This document shows, piece after piece, positions 35,347-44,976 of a stretch of 64,000 nucleotides of DNA (positions are counted from its first letter, which is position 1; the number at the start of each line of letters is the position of its first letter). A program made the position numbers and the translations under genes. The notes under the pieces are model-generated. The model saw nothing but the letters and a program-made list of their open reading frames with translations, searched no databases and was not told where the DNA came from. The stretch is from Kitasatospora sp. MAP5-34 (GTDB lineage: Bacteria; Actinomycetota; Actinomycetes; Streptomycetales; Streptomycetaceae): the NCBI RefSeq assembly GCF_029894335.1, contig NZ_JARXZC010000013.1, positions 89,392-153,391 of the forward strand, in the 5' to 3' direction.

Positions 35347-38300
35347 CTACTGCATCGACCCCGTCCGCACGAGAGTGCGGATGGTCCGCATGGCCACCGA
35401 CAGGCTGGACAGCTCGTAGTTGTCCGAACCCCTTATGTCGTCGAGGGTGGTCCTGGCCCGGCTGAGCAGGTTCCTGTTGGTGTCCGCCCAGACCTCGTAC
35501 CGCTCCTCGGGCGAGGCGCCCTCGGGGCCGCAGGCGAGGATGTCGGCGGTCAGCGCCGCGTGGGCCGCGAAGAGTTCCTCGCGGATGGACGCGCGGGCCA
35601 TCGAGGACCAGCGATCGGTACGCGGGAGCTCGATGATCCGGTCCAGCAGGTGGGTGATCTGCAGGCGGTCGGCGAGGTCGTAGTACAGCTCCGCGACCTC
35701 GGTGACCTCGGCACCCGAGCGGTCCGCGACACCGACGATGTCGAGGGCCGGGAAGGCGGAGGACAGACCCGCGATCCGGACCGCGAGCGCGTCCGGCACA
35801 CCGGCCGTGGTGAGGTCCTGGTAGACCGCCTCGAACCAGACCAGGTCCTCGCCGCGCAGCGGCTTGGGCAGGCTGCCCCAGACCTGGTTGACCCGGTCGT
35901 GGAAGAACGCGATGGTGCCCGCGATGTCGAGCGGCTGACGCCGGTTGTTGAGCAGCCAGCGGGTGGCCCGCTCGACCAGTCGGCGGGAGTGCAGCCGCAT
36001 CCGGGTCTGCGCCCGGGCCGACACCTGGTTGTCCAGGCCCTCGACCTCGTCCCAGATCTCCGCCAGGCCAAAGACCGCGCGCGCCGCCGTGTGGGTGCGG
36101 GCGATCTCCTCGTGCGTCGCGCCGGTCTCCTCGCGGAGGCGGAAGGCGAAGGTGCAGCCGCCCTGGTTGATCGTGTCGTTGACGATCAGGGTGGTGATGA
36201 TCTCCCGGTGCAGCGGGTGCCGGTCGATCGCCTCGGCGAACCTGCCCTGCAGGGCGGTCGGGAAGTACTCGTGCAGCGTGGAGCGGAAGTACGGGTCGTC
36301 CGGCAGGTCGGTGCCGAGCAGCTCGTCGGCGAGCGTGATCTTCGTGTACGCGAGCAGCACGGACAGCTCGGGCTGGGAGAGCCCGCGTCCGGCCTGCTGG
36401 CGGTCCCGGATCTGCTTCTCGGTGGGCAGGAACTCCAGCGCGCGGTCGAGCTGGCCGTCCGCCTCCAGGCGGTTGATCATGCGCGAGTGCACGTTGACCA
36501 TCGAGCCGGCCTGGGCGACGGCGTTGGCGAGCACCACGTTCTGCGCGTAGTTGTTGCGCAGGACGAGCGCGCCGACCTCGTCGGTCATCTCGGCGAGCAG
36601 GGTGTTGCGCTGCTTGACCGTCATGTCGCCGTCGGCGACCACCTGGTTGAGCAGGATCTTGATGTTCACCTCGTGGTCCGAGGTGTCCACGCCGGCCGAG
36701 TTGTCGATGGCGTCGGTGTTGATCCAGCCGCCGGTGCCCTCGGGGCCGCCGGCCGCCGCGTACTCGATCCGGCCGAGCTGGGTGCAGCCGAGGTTGCCGC
36801 CCTCGCCGATCACCCGGGCGCGGACCTGGCCGCCGCTGACCCGGATCGCGTCGTTGGCCTTGTCGCCGACCTCGGCGTTGGTCTCCCGCGAGGCCTTGAT
36901 GTAGGTGCCGATGCCGCCGTTCCAGAACAGGTCGACGGGCGCCTGCAGGATCGCCTTCATCAGCTCGGCCGGGGTGAGCCGGGTCTCGCTGATGCCGAGC
37001 GCGCCGCGGACCTGTGCGGTCAGCTGGATCGACTTGGCGCTGCGCGGGAAGATCCCGCCGCCGGACGAGATCAGCTTCCGGTCGTAGTCGTCCCAGGAGC
37101 TGCGCGGCAGGTCGAAGAGCCGGCGGCGCTCCGCGTACGAGGCGGCGGCGTCCGGGTTCGGGTCCAGGAAGATGTGCCGGTGGTCGAAGGCGGCGACCAG
37201 GCGGATGTGCTCGCTGAGCAGCATCCCGTTGCCGAACACGTCACCGGACATGTCGCCGATGCCGACGACCGTGAAGTCCTCGCTCTGGGTGTCGACGCCC
37301 AGCTCGCGGAAGTTCCGCTTGACCGACTCCCAGGCGCCCCGGGCGGTGATGCCCATGCCCTTGTGGTCGTACCCGGCGGAGCCGCCCGAGGCGAACGCGT
37401 CGCCCAGCCAGAAGCCGTACGACTCGGCGACACCGTTGGCGATGTCGGAGAAGGTCGCGGTGCCCTTGTCGGCGGCGACCACCAGGTAGGTGTCGTCCTC
37501 GTCGTGGCGGACCACGTCGACGGGGTGGACGACCTCGCCGGCCTTCAGGTTGTCGGTGATGTCGAGCAGCGCCGAGATGAAGGTCTTGTACGAGGAGATG
37601 CCCTCGGCCAGCCAGGCATCGCGGTCCACACTCGGGTCCGGCAGCTGCTTGGCGACGAAGCCGCCCTTGGCGCCGACCGGGACGATGACGGTGTTCTTGA
37701 CCATCTGGGCCTTGACCAGGCCGAGGATCTCGGTACGGAAGTCCTCGCGCCGGTCGGACCAGCGCAGACCGCCGCGCGCGACCTTGCCGAAGCGCAGGTG
37801 CACGCCCTCGACCTGCGGCGAGTACACCCAGATCTCGAAGGCCGGGCGGGGTGCGGGCAGGTCCGGGATGGCCTTCGGGTCGAACTTCATCGACACGTAG
37901 TCGTGCCACCGGCCGTCGGCCGCGTGCTGGAAGAAGTTGGTCCGCAGGGTGGCCGTGATCAGGTGCAGGAAGGAGCGCAGGATGCGGTCCTCGTCCAGCG
38001 AGGCGACCTCGTCGAGCGCGCCGGCCAGCTCCTCCAGGATGCCCTCGGTCAGCTCCTGGGCGCCCGACTGGTGGCCGGGGCTCAGGCGGGCCTCGAAGAG
38101 GTTGACCAGCAGCCGGGTGGTGTGGGCGTTGTTGCGGAGCGCGTCCTCCATGTAGTCCTGGGAGAAGGTGCTCCCGGCCTGGCGGAGGTACTTGGCGAGG
38201 GCGCGCAGCACCACGGCCTGACGCCAGTTCAGCCCGGCGGTCAGGACCAGCTCGTTGAAGCCGTCGTTCTCGGCCTTGCCCGTCCAGGTCGCCGCGAAGG

Positions 38301-40293
38301 TGTCCTGGAAGCGGTCGCGGGCCTCGTCGGTGAGGCCGGTGGCCTCGCGCAGCTTGAGCCCGAAGTCGTAGACCCACGCGGTGGTCTCGTCGGAGCGGCG
38401 CAGCGCGTACGGGTGCTCGTCGAGCACCTCCACGCCCAGGCGCTGCAGGACGGGCAGGACCTCGGTGAGCGAGATCGGGCCGCCGACCCGGTAGATCTTG
38501 AAGCGGCGCTCGTCGTCGCCCGCGCCGACCGGCTGGTACAGGTTGAGGCGGAAGTCGCCCTCGCCGCTCAGCGACTCGATCTGCTTGAGGTCGGCGACGG
38601 CCGCGCGGGCGGTGAAGTCGGCGCGGTAGCCGTCGGGGAAGGCGTTGGCGTACTTGTGGGAGAACTCGGCGGCCTTCTCCTCGCCCAGCTCGACGTGCAG
38701 CTGGTCGTTGAAGCCGTCCATCCAGAACCGGGCGGCCTCGGCGAGCTTCGCCTCGATCCGCTCGATCTCGGGCTCGGTGAGCTGCGGCAGCTCGCTGCCC
38801 TTGGCGACCCGGATCACGAAGTGCAGACGGGTCAGCACCGACTCGGTGGAGTAGATCGTGTAGTCGATCGCGGTGCCGTTGAGCTCCTGCTTCAGGATCG
38901 CCGTCAGGCGCTCCCGGATGCGGGTGGTGTAGCGGTCGCGCGGCAGGTAGATCAGCGCGGAGAAGTAGCGCCCGTACTCGTCCTGGCGCAGGAACAGCCG
39001 CAGCCGGCGGCGCTCCTGGAGGTAGAGCACGTTGGTGGCGATGGTGAGCAGCTCGTCCGCCGGGGTCTGGAAGATCTCGTCCCGGGGGAAGGTCTCCAGG
39101 ATCTGCAGCAGGTCGCGGCCGTCGTGGCTGTCGCTGGAGAAGCCCGAGGTGGTCAGCACCTCCTGGACCTTGCGGCGGACCACCGGGATGCGGGTCACCG
39201 ACTCGGTGTACGCGGCGGAGGAGAACAGACCGAGGAAGCGGCGCTCGCCGACCACGTTGCCGGCCGCGTCGAACTTCTTGACGCCGACGTAGTCCAGGTA
39301 GGCCGGGCGGTGCACGGTCGCCCGGCTGTTGGCCTTGGTGAGGACGAGCAGCTTCTTCTCGTGCGCCTTGGCCCGGACGGGCGCGCTCATCCGGCCGAAG
39401 GCCTCACTGACCGGGTGGTGGTCGGTGTCGTGGCTGAGCGGGTCGGAGCGCAGCACGCCGAGGCCGGTGCCGGGGACGGCGCGCAGCACCTCCTCGCCCT
39501 CGTGCTCGGCGAGCTCGTACTCGCGGTAGCCGAGGAAGGTGAAGTGGTCGTCGGCCAGCCAGCGCATCAGCTCCCAGGCCTCGCCGACCTCCTGCTCGTG
39601 CAGGTGGGCCGGGGGCTCCTCGGCGAGCTCGTCGGCGAGGCGCAGCGCGCCGTCGCGCATCTTGGTCCAGTCCTCGACGACCTCGCGGACGTCACCCAGG
39701 ACGCGGCGCAGGCCGGTCTCGATGGCGGTCAGGTCCTCGCGGTCGGTCTCGCGGTCGATCTCGATGTGCATCCAGGACTCGACGATCGCGTCGGCCGGCC
39801 AGTCCGCGGTGGCGGTCTTGTTGCGCGAGCAGGCGTCGATGTCCAGGATCTCCAGCAGCTTGCCGGTGATGTCACGGCGGACGGCCAGCTGGGGGTGGAT
39901 CACGACGTGGATGCCACGGTCCTGGCGGGTCAGCTCGTTGGTGACCGAGTCGACCAGGAAGGGCATGTCGTCGGTGACCACCTCGACCACGGTGTGGCCG
40001 CAGGACCACCCGTTCTCCTCGACGGTCGGGGTGTACACCCGGACCTCGGCGGTGCCCTGCGGGCGCTTGAGCCCGAGGCGGTAGTGGGAGGCGGCCGCGC
40101 CGTAGACGTCGACCGGGTCGCGGTCGACCAGGTCCTCGGGCGCGGTGTGGAGGTAGTAGTGGTGCAGGTACGCGGTCAGAGCACCATTGCTCAGACCTTC
40201 CCCTGGCGCCGCTCCCCCCACCTGGCTGTTCTCAGCGGCTGCTGCTGCCTTCTTGAGCAGTTCGGCCTTGGCTGCGTCCAGCTTGGTCTGCAT
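35347..40293 (-). CDS. gdhB: NAD-specific glutamate dehydrogenase, large type
   Basis: 1648 residues, the size of the roughly 180-kDa NAD-GDH found in Streptomyces and proteobacteria. ACT-like regulatory domains occupy the N-terminal half (VVTDDMPFLVDSVTNEL). The catalytic region contains GGLRWSDRREDFRTE and VPVGAKGGFVAKQ with the Lys-containing active-site loop, and downstream NAD-binding GIGDMSGDVFGNG. It deaminates glutamate to 2-oxoglutarate with NAD, a catabolic role. ATG 40293 with AGGAG ten bases upstream is preferred over the extended frame. The pyrroline-5-carboxylate dehydrogenase gene lies directly upstream. Confidence 0.95.
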   Translation of the reverse strand: MQTKLDAAKAELLKKAAAAAENSQVGGAAPGEGLSNGALTAYLHHYYLHTAPEDLVDRDPVDVYGAAASHYRLGLKRPQGTAEVRVYTPTVEENGWSCGHTVVEVVTDDMPFLVDSVTNELTRQDRGIHVVIHPQLAVRRDITGKLLEILDIDACSRNKTATADWPADAIVESWMHIEIDRETDREDLTAIETGLRRVLGDVREVVEDWTKMRDGALRLADELAEEPPAHLHEQEVGEAWELMRWLADDHFTFLGYREYELAEHEGEEVLRAVPGTGLGVLRSDPLSHDTDHHPVSEAFGRMSAPVRAKAHEKKLLVLTKANSRATVHRPAYLDYVGVKKFDAAGNVVGERRFLGLFSSAAYTESVTRIPVVRRKVQEVLTTSGFSSDSHDGRDLLQILETFPRDEIFQTPADELLTIATNVLYLQERRRLRLFLRQDEYGRYFSALIYLPRDRYTTRIRERLTAILKQELNGTAIDYTIYSTESVLTRLHFVIRVAKGSELPQLTEPEIERIEAKLAEAARFWMDGFNDQLHVELGEEKAAEFSHKYANAFPDGYRADFTARAAVADLKQIESLSGEGDFRLNLYQPVGAGDDERRFKIYRVGGPISLTEVLPVLQRLGVEVLDEHPYALRRSDETTAWVYDFGLKLREATGLTDEARDRFQDTFAATWTGKAENDGFNELVLTAGLNWRQAVVLRALAKYLRQAGSTFSQDYMEDALRNNAHTTRLLVNLFEARLSPGHQSGAQELTEGILEELAGALDEVASLDEDRILRSFLHLITATLRTNFFQHAADGRWHDYVSMKFDPKAIPDLPAPRPAFEIWVYSPQVEGVHLRFGKVARGGLRWSDRREDFRTEILGLVKAQMVKNTVIVPVGAKGGFVAKQLPDPSVDRDAWLAEGISSYKTFISALLDITDNLKAGEVVHPVDVVRHDEDDTYLVVAADKGTATFSDIANGVAESYGFWLGDAFASGGSAGYDHKGMGITARGAWESVKRNFRELGVDTQSEDFTVVGIGDMSGDVFGNGMLLSEHIRLVAAFDHRHIFLDPNPDAAASYAERRRLFDLPRSSWDDYDRKLISSGGGIFPRSAKSIQLTAQVRGALGISETRLTPAELMKAILQAPVDLFWNGGIGTYIKASRETNAEVGDKANDAIRVSGGQVRARVIGEGGNLGCTQLGRIEYAAAGGPEGTGGWINTDAIDNSAGVDTSDHEVNIKILLNQVVADGDMTVKQRNTLLAEMTDEVGALVLRNNYAQNVVLANAVAQAGSMVNVHSRMINRLEADGQLDRALEFLPTEKQIRDRQQAGRGLSQPELSVLLAYTKITLADELLGTDLPDDPYFRSTLHEYFPTALQGRFAEAIDRHPLHREIITTLIVNDTINQGGCTFAFRLREETGATHEEIARTHTAARAVFGLAEIWDEVEGLDNQVSARAQTRMRLHSRRLVERATRWLLNNRRQPLDIAGTIAFFHDRVNQVWGSLPKPLRGEDLVWFEAVYQDLTTAGVPDALAVRIAGLSSAFPALDIVGVADRSGAEVTEVAELYYDLADRLQITHLLDRIIELPRTDRWSSMARASIREELFAAHAALTADILACGPEGASPEERYEVWADTNRNLLSRARTTLDDIRGSDNYELSSLSVAMRTIRTLVRTGSMQ

Positions 40294-40605
40294 GGCTTGT
40301 TGGCTCCTGTCGCGCGCCGTTGCGTGACTCGGTGGTGGTGGGTGATCACCGCCGGGTCTGCCGCAATCTTCCCTCACATTCTGGGTGAAAAGCGCCCATG
40401 CCACGCATGGATCACCTCTCGACCGGGTACATGAGAGCTTTTGGCCTGCGGAGCCAACCCGACGACGCCAGTCAGCCTAACGGGCTGAAACGAAGGTGTC
40501 AGGGGACAGGGAGGCACAAACCCGCAGGAAGATCGATCCCTCCTGGACACCTTGTCCAAACTGGTGATCGAAGCATGTCAGTCCCTGTCAGGTCGGAACA
40601 CCTGC
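40294..40605. other. Intergenic region between the pyrroline-5-carboxylate and glutamate dehydrogenase genes
   Basis: 312 bases, no gene. AAGGTGTC (about 40492) and GACACCTT (about 40548) with inner AGGGAGG/CCCTCCT form a broken inverted repeat with a loop of about 23 bases. It may end the upstream transcript; it is interrupted by an unpaired segment, so its strength is uncertain. Confidence 0.45.
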
Positions 40606-42237
40606 TCATCCCATGTGCGGGTAACGGTGGTCCGTCGGCGGCACGAACGTCTCCTTGATCGACCGGGCCGAGGTCCAGCGCAGCAGGTTCTGCGCCGCGC
40701 CCGCCTTGTCGTTGGTCCCCGACCCGCGCCCGCCCCCGAACGGCTGCTGCCCGACCACCGCGCCGGTCGGCCGGTCGTTGACGTAGAAGTTGCCCGCCGC
40801 GAACCGCAGCCGCTCCACCGCCTGCGCGATGGCGTACCTGTCCTGAGCCAGCACAGCCCCCGTCAGCCCGTACGGCGAGGTGGAGTCGACCCGGGCGAGC
40901 ACGTCGTCCCAGCGGGAGTCCTCGTAGACGTGGATCGCGAGGATCGGCCCGAAGTACTCGGTGCTGAAGATCTCGTTGCGGTGGTCCCCCGAGACCAGCA
41001 CCGTCGGCCGGACGAAGTACCCGATGGCGTCGTCGTACTGGCCGCCCGCCACCAGCTCGACCGTCGGATCCTGGACGGCCCGGTCGATCGCCGCCCGGTT
41101 CTTGTCGTAGGCGCGGCGGTCGATCAGCGCCCCCATGAAGTTGCTGAGGTCGGTGACGTCGCCGACGGTCAGCGCGTCCACCTCCGCCAGGAAGTCGTCC
41201 TTGATCTGCTGCCAGAGGCTGCGCGGCAGGTACGCCCGGGAGAGCGCCGAGCACTTCTGCCCCTGGTACTCGAACGCACCCCGGATCAGCGCGGTCTTCA
41301 GGGTCAGCGGGTCCGCCGAGCGGTGCGCGACCAGGAAGTCCTTGCCGCCGGTCTCCCCGACGATGCGCGGGTACGCCCGGTACGAGGCGAGGTTGGCGCC
41401 GATGGTCTGCCAGAGCGACTGGAAGGTCGCGGTGGAGCCGGTGAAGTGCAGGCCCGCCAGCGCCGGGTCGGCCAGCGCGACCTGGGAGAGCTGCTTGCCG
41501 TCCCCGGTCACCATGTTGATCACCCCGGGCGGCAGCCCGGCAGCCTCCAGCACCCGCATCAGGTGGAACGCGGAGAGCGTCTGGGTCGGCGAGGGCTTCC
41601 AGACCACCGTGTTGCCCATCAGGGCCGGCGCGGTCGGCAGGTTCCCGGCGATGGCGGTGAAGTTGAACGGCGTGACGGCGTAGACGAAGCCCTCCAGCGG
41701 CCGGTGGTCGGTACGGTTCCACACCCCGGGCGAGGACTGCGGCTGGTCGGCGAGGATCTGCCGGGCGAAGTGCACGTTGAAACGCCAGAAGTCCACCAGC
41801 TCGCAGGGCGAGTCGATCTCCGCCTGCTGGACGGTCTTGGACTGGCCGAGCATGGTGGCCGCCGCGACCGTCTCCCGCCAGGGCCCGGCCAGCAGGTCCG
41901 CCGCCCGCAGGAAGACGGCCGCGCGGTCGTCGAACGAGAGCGCACGCCACTCGGGACCGGCCGCCAGCGCCGCGTCCACGGCCAGCCGGGCGTCCTCCCT
42001 GGTCGCGTTCCCGAGCACGCCCAGCCGGGCCGCGTGGTGGTGCGGCTGGACGACGTCGATCCGCTCGCCGGCGCCGAACCGCTGCTCGCCCGCGATCGTC
42101 ATCGGCAGCGGGATCGGCTCGGCGGCCAGCTCGTCCAGCTTCTGCTCCAGCCGGGCCCGTTCGGGGCTGCCGGGGGCGTAGCCGTGCACGGGCTCGTTGC
42201 GCGGGATCGGCACCTGGGTCACTGCGTCGATGGGCAT
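40606..42237 (-). CDS. pruA: Delta-1-pyrroline-5-carboxylate (glutamate semialdehyde) dehydrogenase
   Basis: 543 residues of the aldehyde dehydrogenase superfamily, in the P5CDH branch. The general-base Glu is in RIVGETGGKDFLV and the catalytic Cys in YQGQKCSALSRAY. The N-terminal NEPVHGYAPGSPERARLE and the substrate-binding segment VDFWRFNVHFARQ are typical of this branch. It converts P5C/glutamate semialdehyde to glutamate with NAD, the last step of proline and arginine degradation. No proline dehydrogenase gene is next to it; instead glutamate dehydrogenase follows on the same strand. Confidence 0.94.
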   Translation of the reverse strand: MPIDAVTQVPIPRNEPVHGYAPGSPERARLEQKLDELAAEPIPLPMTIAGEQRFGAGERIDVVQPHHHAARLGVLGNATREDARLAVDAALAAGPEWRALSFDDRAAVFLRAADLLAGPWRETVAAATMLGQSKTVQQAEIDSPCELVDFWRFNVHFARQILADQPQSSPGVWNRTDHRPLEGFVYAVTPFNFTAIAGNLPTAPALMGNTVVWKPSPTQTLSAFHLMRVLEAAGLPPGVINMVTGDGKQLSQVALADPALAGLHFTGSTATFQSLWQTIGANLASYRAYPRIVGETGGKDFLVAHRSADPLTLKTALIRGAFEYQGQKCSALSRAYLPRSLWQQIKDDFLAEVDALTVGDVTDLSNFMGALIDRRAYDKNRAAIDRAVQDPTVELVAGGQYDDAIGYFVRPTVLVSGDHRNEIFSTEYFGPILAIHVYEDSRWDDVLARVDSTSPYGLTGAVLAQDRYAIAQAVERLRFAAGNFYVNDRPTGAVVGQQPFGGGRGSGTNDKAGAAQNLLRWTSARSIKETFVPPTDHRYPHMG

Positions 42238-42301
42238 GGCGGCTCCGCTCGGTCGAAAAACTGACGTCAGTCCCAGACTGACTACCTTTCAGCCGATTCG
42301 T

Positions 42302-42323
42302 CCCGGGTGACACGCCACCCGGG
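42302..42323 (-). terminator. Hairpin downstream of the HAD gene
   Basis: CCCGGGTG and CACCCGGG pair around ACACGC, 26 bases after the HAD hydrolase stop. Eight perfect pairs; a modest terminator. Confidence 0.65.
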
Positions 42324-42348
42324 GCTGTGGCTCACGCCACGATCCGCC

Positions 42349-43008
42349 TTACGCCACGATGCGCTCCGCGAGCTCCACCGCCTCGGCGAGGCTGTCGACC
42401 ACCGGCACGCCGAGCGGCTCCAGCTTCGCCCGGGTGTGCGAACCGCCGGTGTACAGCACCGCGTACGCGCCCGCGTTCAGCGCCGCCTCGGCGTCGTCGG
42501 CGGCGTCACCGATCAGCACCGTACGGCTCGGGTCCACCGCCGGGCCCAGCGCGGCGAGGTGGCGCAGCAGGTACCCGCTCTTGCCCGTGCCGTCGGAGAT
42601 CCCGCTCCGGCCGTCCACCCGGACGAAGTGCTCCTCGATCCCGCGCGCCCGCACCTGCGGCACCAGCCGGACGTGCTCGTGCATCGACAGCAGCGACTGG
42701 CTCCGCCCGGACGCCCGCCACCCGGCCAGCAGCTCCGCCGCCCCGGGCGTCAGCGCGCAGGCCTCGCTCAGCTCGGCGTACCGCTCCTGGAACGCCGCGT
42801 CCAGCACCACCCACTCCTGCGCGCTCGGCTCCCGGCCGAGCAGCAGGGCGTAGAACCGGGGGATCGGGAAGCAGTACAGCTCCCGGTACCGCTCCACGGT
42901 GATCGGCGGCACCCCGAGCGTGGCGAAGGCGGCGTTGCTCGCCGCCACCACCGCGTCCATGTCGTGCAGCAGCGTGCCGTTCCAGTCCCAGACGATGTGA
43001 GTACGCAC
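42349..43008 (-). CDS. HAD superfamily hydrolase (phosphatase-like)
   Basis: 219 residues with an alpha-helical cap. HAD motif I is DWNGTL: the nucleophile Asp is present, but the usual second Asp (general acid) is Asn. Motif II Ser is in SLLSMHEH, the Lys motif in GTGKSGYLL and motif IV in LIGDAADDAEAA. It resembles phosphoglycolate phosphatase-like enzymes, but with Asn at the D+2 position the activity is uncertain. The start is GTG. It lies 29 bases downstream of the DUF6912-like gene, probably co-transcribed with it. Confidence 0.83.
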   Translation of the reverse strand: MRTHIVWDWNGTLLHDMDAVVAASNAAFATLGVPPITVERYRELYCFPIPRFYALLLGREPSAQEWVVLDAAFQERYAELSEACALTPGAAELLAGWRASGRSQSLLSMHEHVRLVPQVRARGIEEHFVRVDGRSGISDGTGKSGYLLRHLAALGPAVDPSRTVLIGDAADDAEAALNAGAYAVLYTGGSHTRAKLEPLGVPVVDSLAEAVELAERIVA

Positions 43009-43037
43009 CCAGGAAGGGTAGTCGGGTGGGCGGACAA

Positions 43038-43547
43038 TCAGGCCAGCAGGCCGGGGATCTCCTGGGTCGCGAACCAGAGCAGCTCGTGGTCCTCCGCGCC
43101 GTCCACGGTGAACTGGGCGTCGTCGTCGCCCTTGTCGGCGGCGGTGATCGCCTCGGCAGCGGCCGTGACGTCCGTGACCACGTCGGCGTCGGCGGTGTCC
43201 GCGTGCACGGCGGCGGCCTTGGCCAGCGGGAGCGGGCCCTTGAGCAGGATCCGGCCCAGCGAGGCCTGGTCCTGGTACTCGTCACCGGCGAACGGCGTCA
43301 CCGCCGAGTCGGCGACGTCGACCGCGACCACCACGCGCCGGCGGGGAGCCGCCGGGTCGGCGGCCAGCAGGCGCAGCGAGGACTGGGCGGCCCGGTTGAG
43401 CGCCGCGTACTCCAGCTCCTCCAGGTCGTCGCTGACGTACCACTCGCGCAGCGCGGGGGTCACCGCGTACGCGGCGGACTCGTCCAGGGCGCCGCCCGGG
43501 TACGCCGCCGCCAGGCCGTTCAACGTGGTGGGCACGTACACGCGCAT
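43038..43547 (-). CDS. Conserved actinobacterial protein (DUF6912-like)
   Basis: 169 residues. It begins MRVYVPTTLNGLAAAY and contains the repeated pattern of short strands and helices with RRVVVAVDVADSAV in the middle. Acidic and Ala-rich, it has no signal peptide or membrane helix. I recognise it only as a conserved streptomycete protein of unknown function. The ATG at 43547 follows GGAGC. It sits between the patatin and HAD genes on the same strand, with short gaps on both sides (59 and 29 bases), suggesting one transcript. Confidence 0.7.
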   Translation of the reverse strand: MRVYVPTTLNGLAAAYPGGALDESAAYAVTPALREWYVSDDLEELEYAALNRAAQSSLRLLAADPAAPRRRVVVAVDVADSAVTPFAGDEYQDQASLGRILLKGPLPLAKAAAVHADTADADVVTDVTAAAEAITAADKGDDDAQFTVDGAEDHELLWFATQEIPGLLA

Positions 43548-43606
43548 CGGGGGTGCTCCGGTTCTGGGCGAGGTGGTGGTGGGCCCCCAGAATACGGCGC
43601 GCGTGA

Positions 43607-44656
43607 TCAGCCCACCGCCTTTACGCCGGTCAGCGCGGCCCGGCTGGTGCGCAGCGCCGTCTCCAGGACCTCGGTGCGGCGCGCCGGGTCCATCATGTTC
43701 GGGCCCATCACCGCCAGGTCCTCCAGCGTCGGGGCGAGCAGCTGCACCCGCGTGCCGGACTCCCGCAGCAGCCGGGCCTCGCGCAGCAACTGCCGGGTCA
43801 CCGACCGCCGGTAGCGGCTGACCAGCTGGGCGAGCACGCCCTTGGGCCGGTCCCGCGCCCGCCACTCGCGCAGCCCGGAGCCCGGGCCGGTGGGCCGCAG
43901 CGCCATGGGGGCGAGGACGTAGATCTCGTCCAGGTCCCGGGCGGCCATCAGGTCCGCGTTGGTGGCGGACCAGCAGCCGCCGTCCACGTACCGGCTGCCG
44001 TTCACCTCGACCGGGGCGAACCAGCCGGGGATCGCGCAGGAGGCCATCACGGCGTCCGCCGGGCTGGCGGCCGGTGCGTCCGGATCGCCGAAGGTGACCC
44101 GGTGGCCCGTCCGGTAGTCCACCGCCGCGACCCGCAGCCCGGACCCGGCGGGCCAGCCGTCCGCGCCGACCAGGCCGCGCACCAGCTCACCGACGGGGGC
44201 GACCGAGCCCCGGCCGGTCGGGACGGCGGCGGAGACCATGGTCAGGAAGGGGTACTCGCGCGGGTGCCGGACGGCGTCCCGCAGCAGGCCGGGCGAGCCG
44301 ATCCCGGGGCGCGGGCGGGGCGGCAGCGCGCCGCCGACCGCGCTGTCGTAGTCGAAGTCCACCCCGGCCAGCGGGCCCGCCTCGATCGGCAGGCCGAGCT
44401 GGTGGTCCCGCAGCTGCTCGGCCCGCACCCCGGCGGCCAGCATGGTGGCCAGAATCGCCCCGGCGGAGGTCCCGAGGATCACCTCGGCGTCCGCCGGACG
44501 CCAGTCGGTGACCTCCTCGACCGCGCACAGCGCACCGATCGTCCAGGCGGCCCCGAGCATCCCGCCCCCGCCGAGCACCAGCCCGCGCCGGACGCCCGGC
44601 TCTGCCGCCTGGCCTGCACCACCGGCCGACGCCCGAGTCGAAGCCCGACTCACCAT
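43607..44656 (-). CDS. Patatin-like phospholipase
   Basis: 349 residues. The oxyanion-hole loop GLVLGGGGMLGAAW, the nucleophile motif LGTSAGAILA (G-x-S-x-G) and the catalytic Asp in YVDGGCWSATNADL form the complete Ser-Asp dyad of patatins. It hydrolyses acyl esters of lipids. No signal peptide is present, so it is cytosolic or membrane-associated. It starts at ATG 44656 and leads a possible three-gene transcript with the DUF6912-like and HAD genes. Confidence 0.9.
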   Translation of the reverse strand: MVSRASTRASAGGAGQAAEPGVRRGLVLGGGGMLGAAWTIGALCAVEEVTDWRPADAEVILGTSAGAILATMLAAGVRAEQLRDHQLGLPIEAGPLAGVDFDYDSAVGGALPPRPRPGIGSPGLLRDAVRHPREYPFLTMVSAAVPTGRGSVAPVGELVRGLVGADGWPAGSGLRVAAVDYRTGHRVTFGDPDAPAASPADAVMASCAIPGWFAPVEVNGSRYVDGGCWSATNADLMAARDLDEIYVLAPMALRPTGPGSGLREWRARDRPKGVLAQLVSRYRRSVTRQLLREARLLRESGTRVQLLAPTLEDLAVMGPNMMDPARRTEVLETALRTSRAALTGVKAVG

Positions 44657-44976
44657 GCCACCGCCGCCTCTCCGGATCGTGTCTCCCGATCCTCCTTCCT
44701 ACCCGACGGTAGGACGGTCGCCGCCACCGGCCCGACACCCGAAGTTCTCCCGGCGTACGTACCCCTTCGTGCGCCACCTACCGCCCGCGCACGTCAACCG
44801 GATGCGCCGTCCGCCGGGCCCGCACCCCGCCGACCACAACGACGGTCACCCGGATAGGTGACACGGAACGGCGTTCCCGACACCGTTCCGGCGGTCGTTG
44901 CCGCCCCACCACGGCCCGGGTACCAAGGACCTCAACACCCCGCGCCACCCCCACGCCACCGCCGGAGGTCCCGCCC
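44657..44976. other. Divergent region patatin / Rv3235-like gene, with small palindrome
   Basis: 320 bases, no gene found. GTCACC-CGGATA-GGTGAC at 44845–44862 is a perfect interrupted palindrome and could be an operator or part of a promoter. Otherwise the stretch shows nothing recognisable. Confidence 0.45.

Noticed and set aside
35560..40434. 1624-codon plus-strand frame opposite glutamate dehydrogenase
   Set aside because: Antisense of a conserved gene; long antisense frames are common in such GC-rich DNA and the translation shows no domain.
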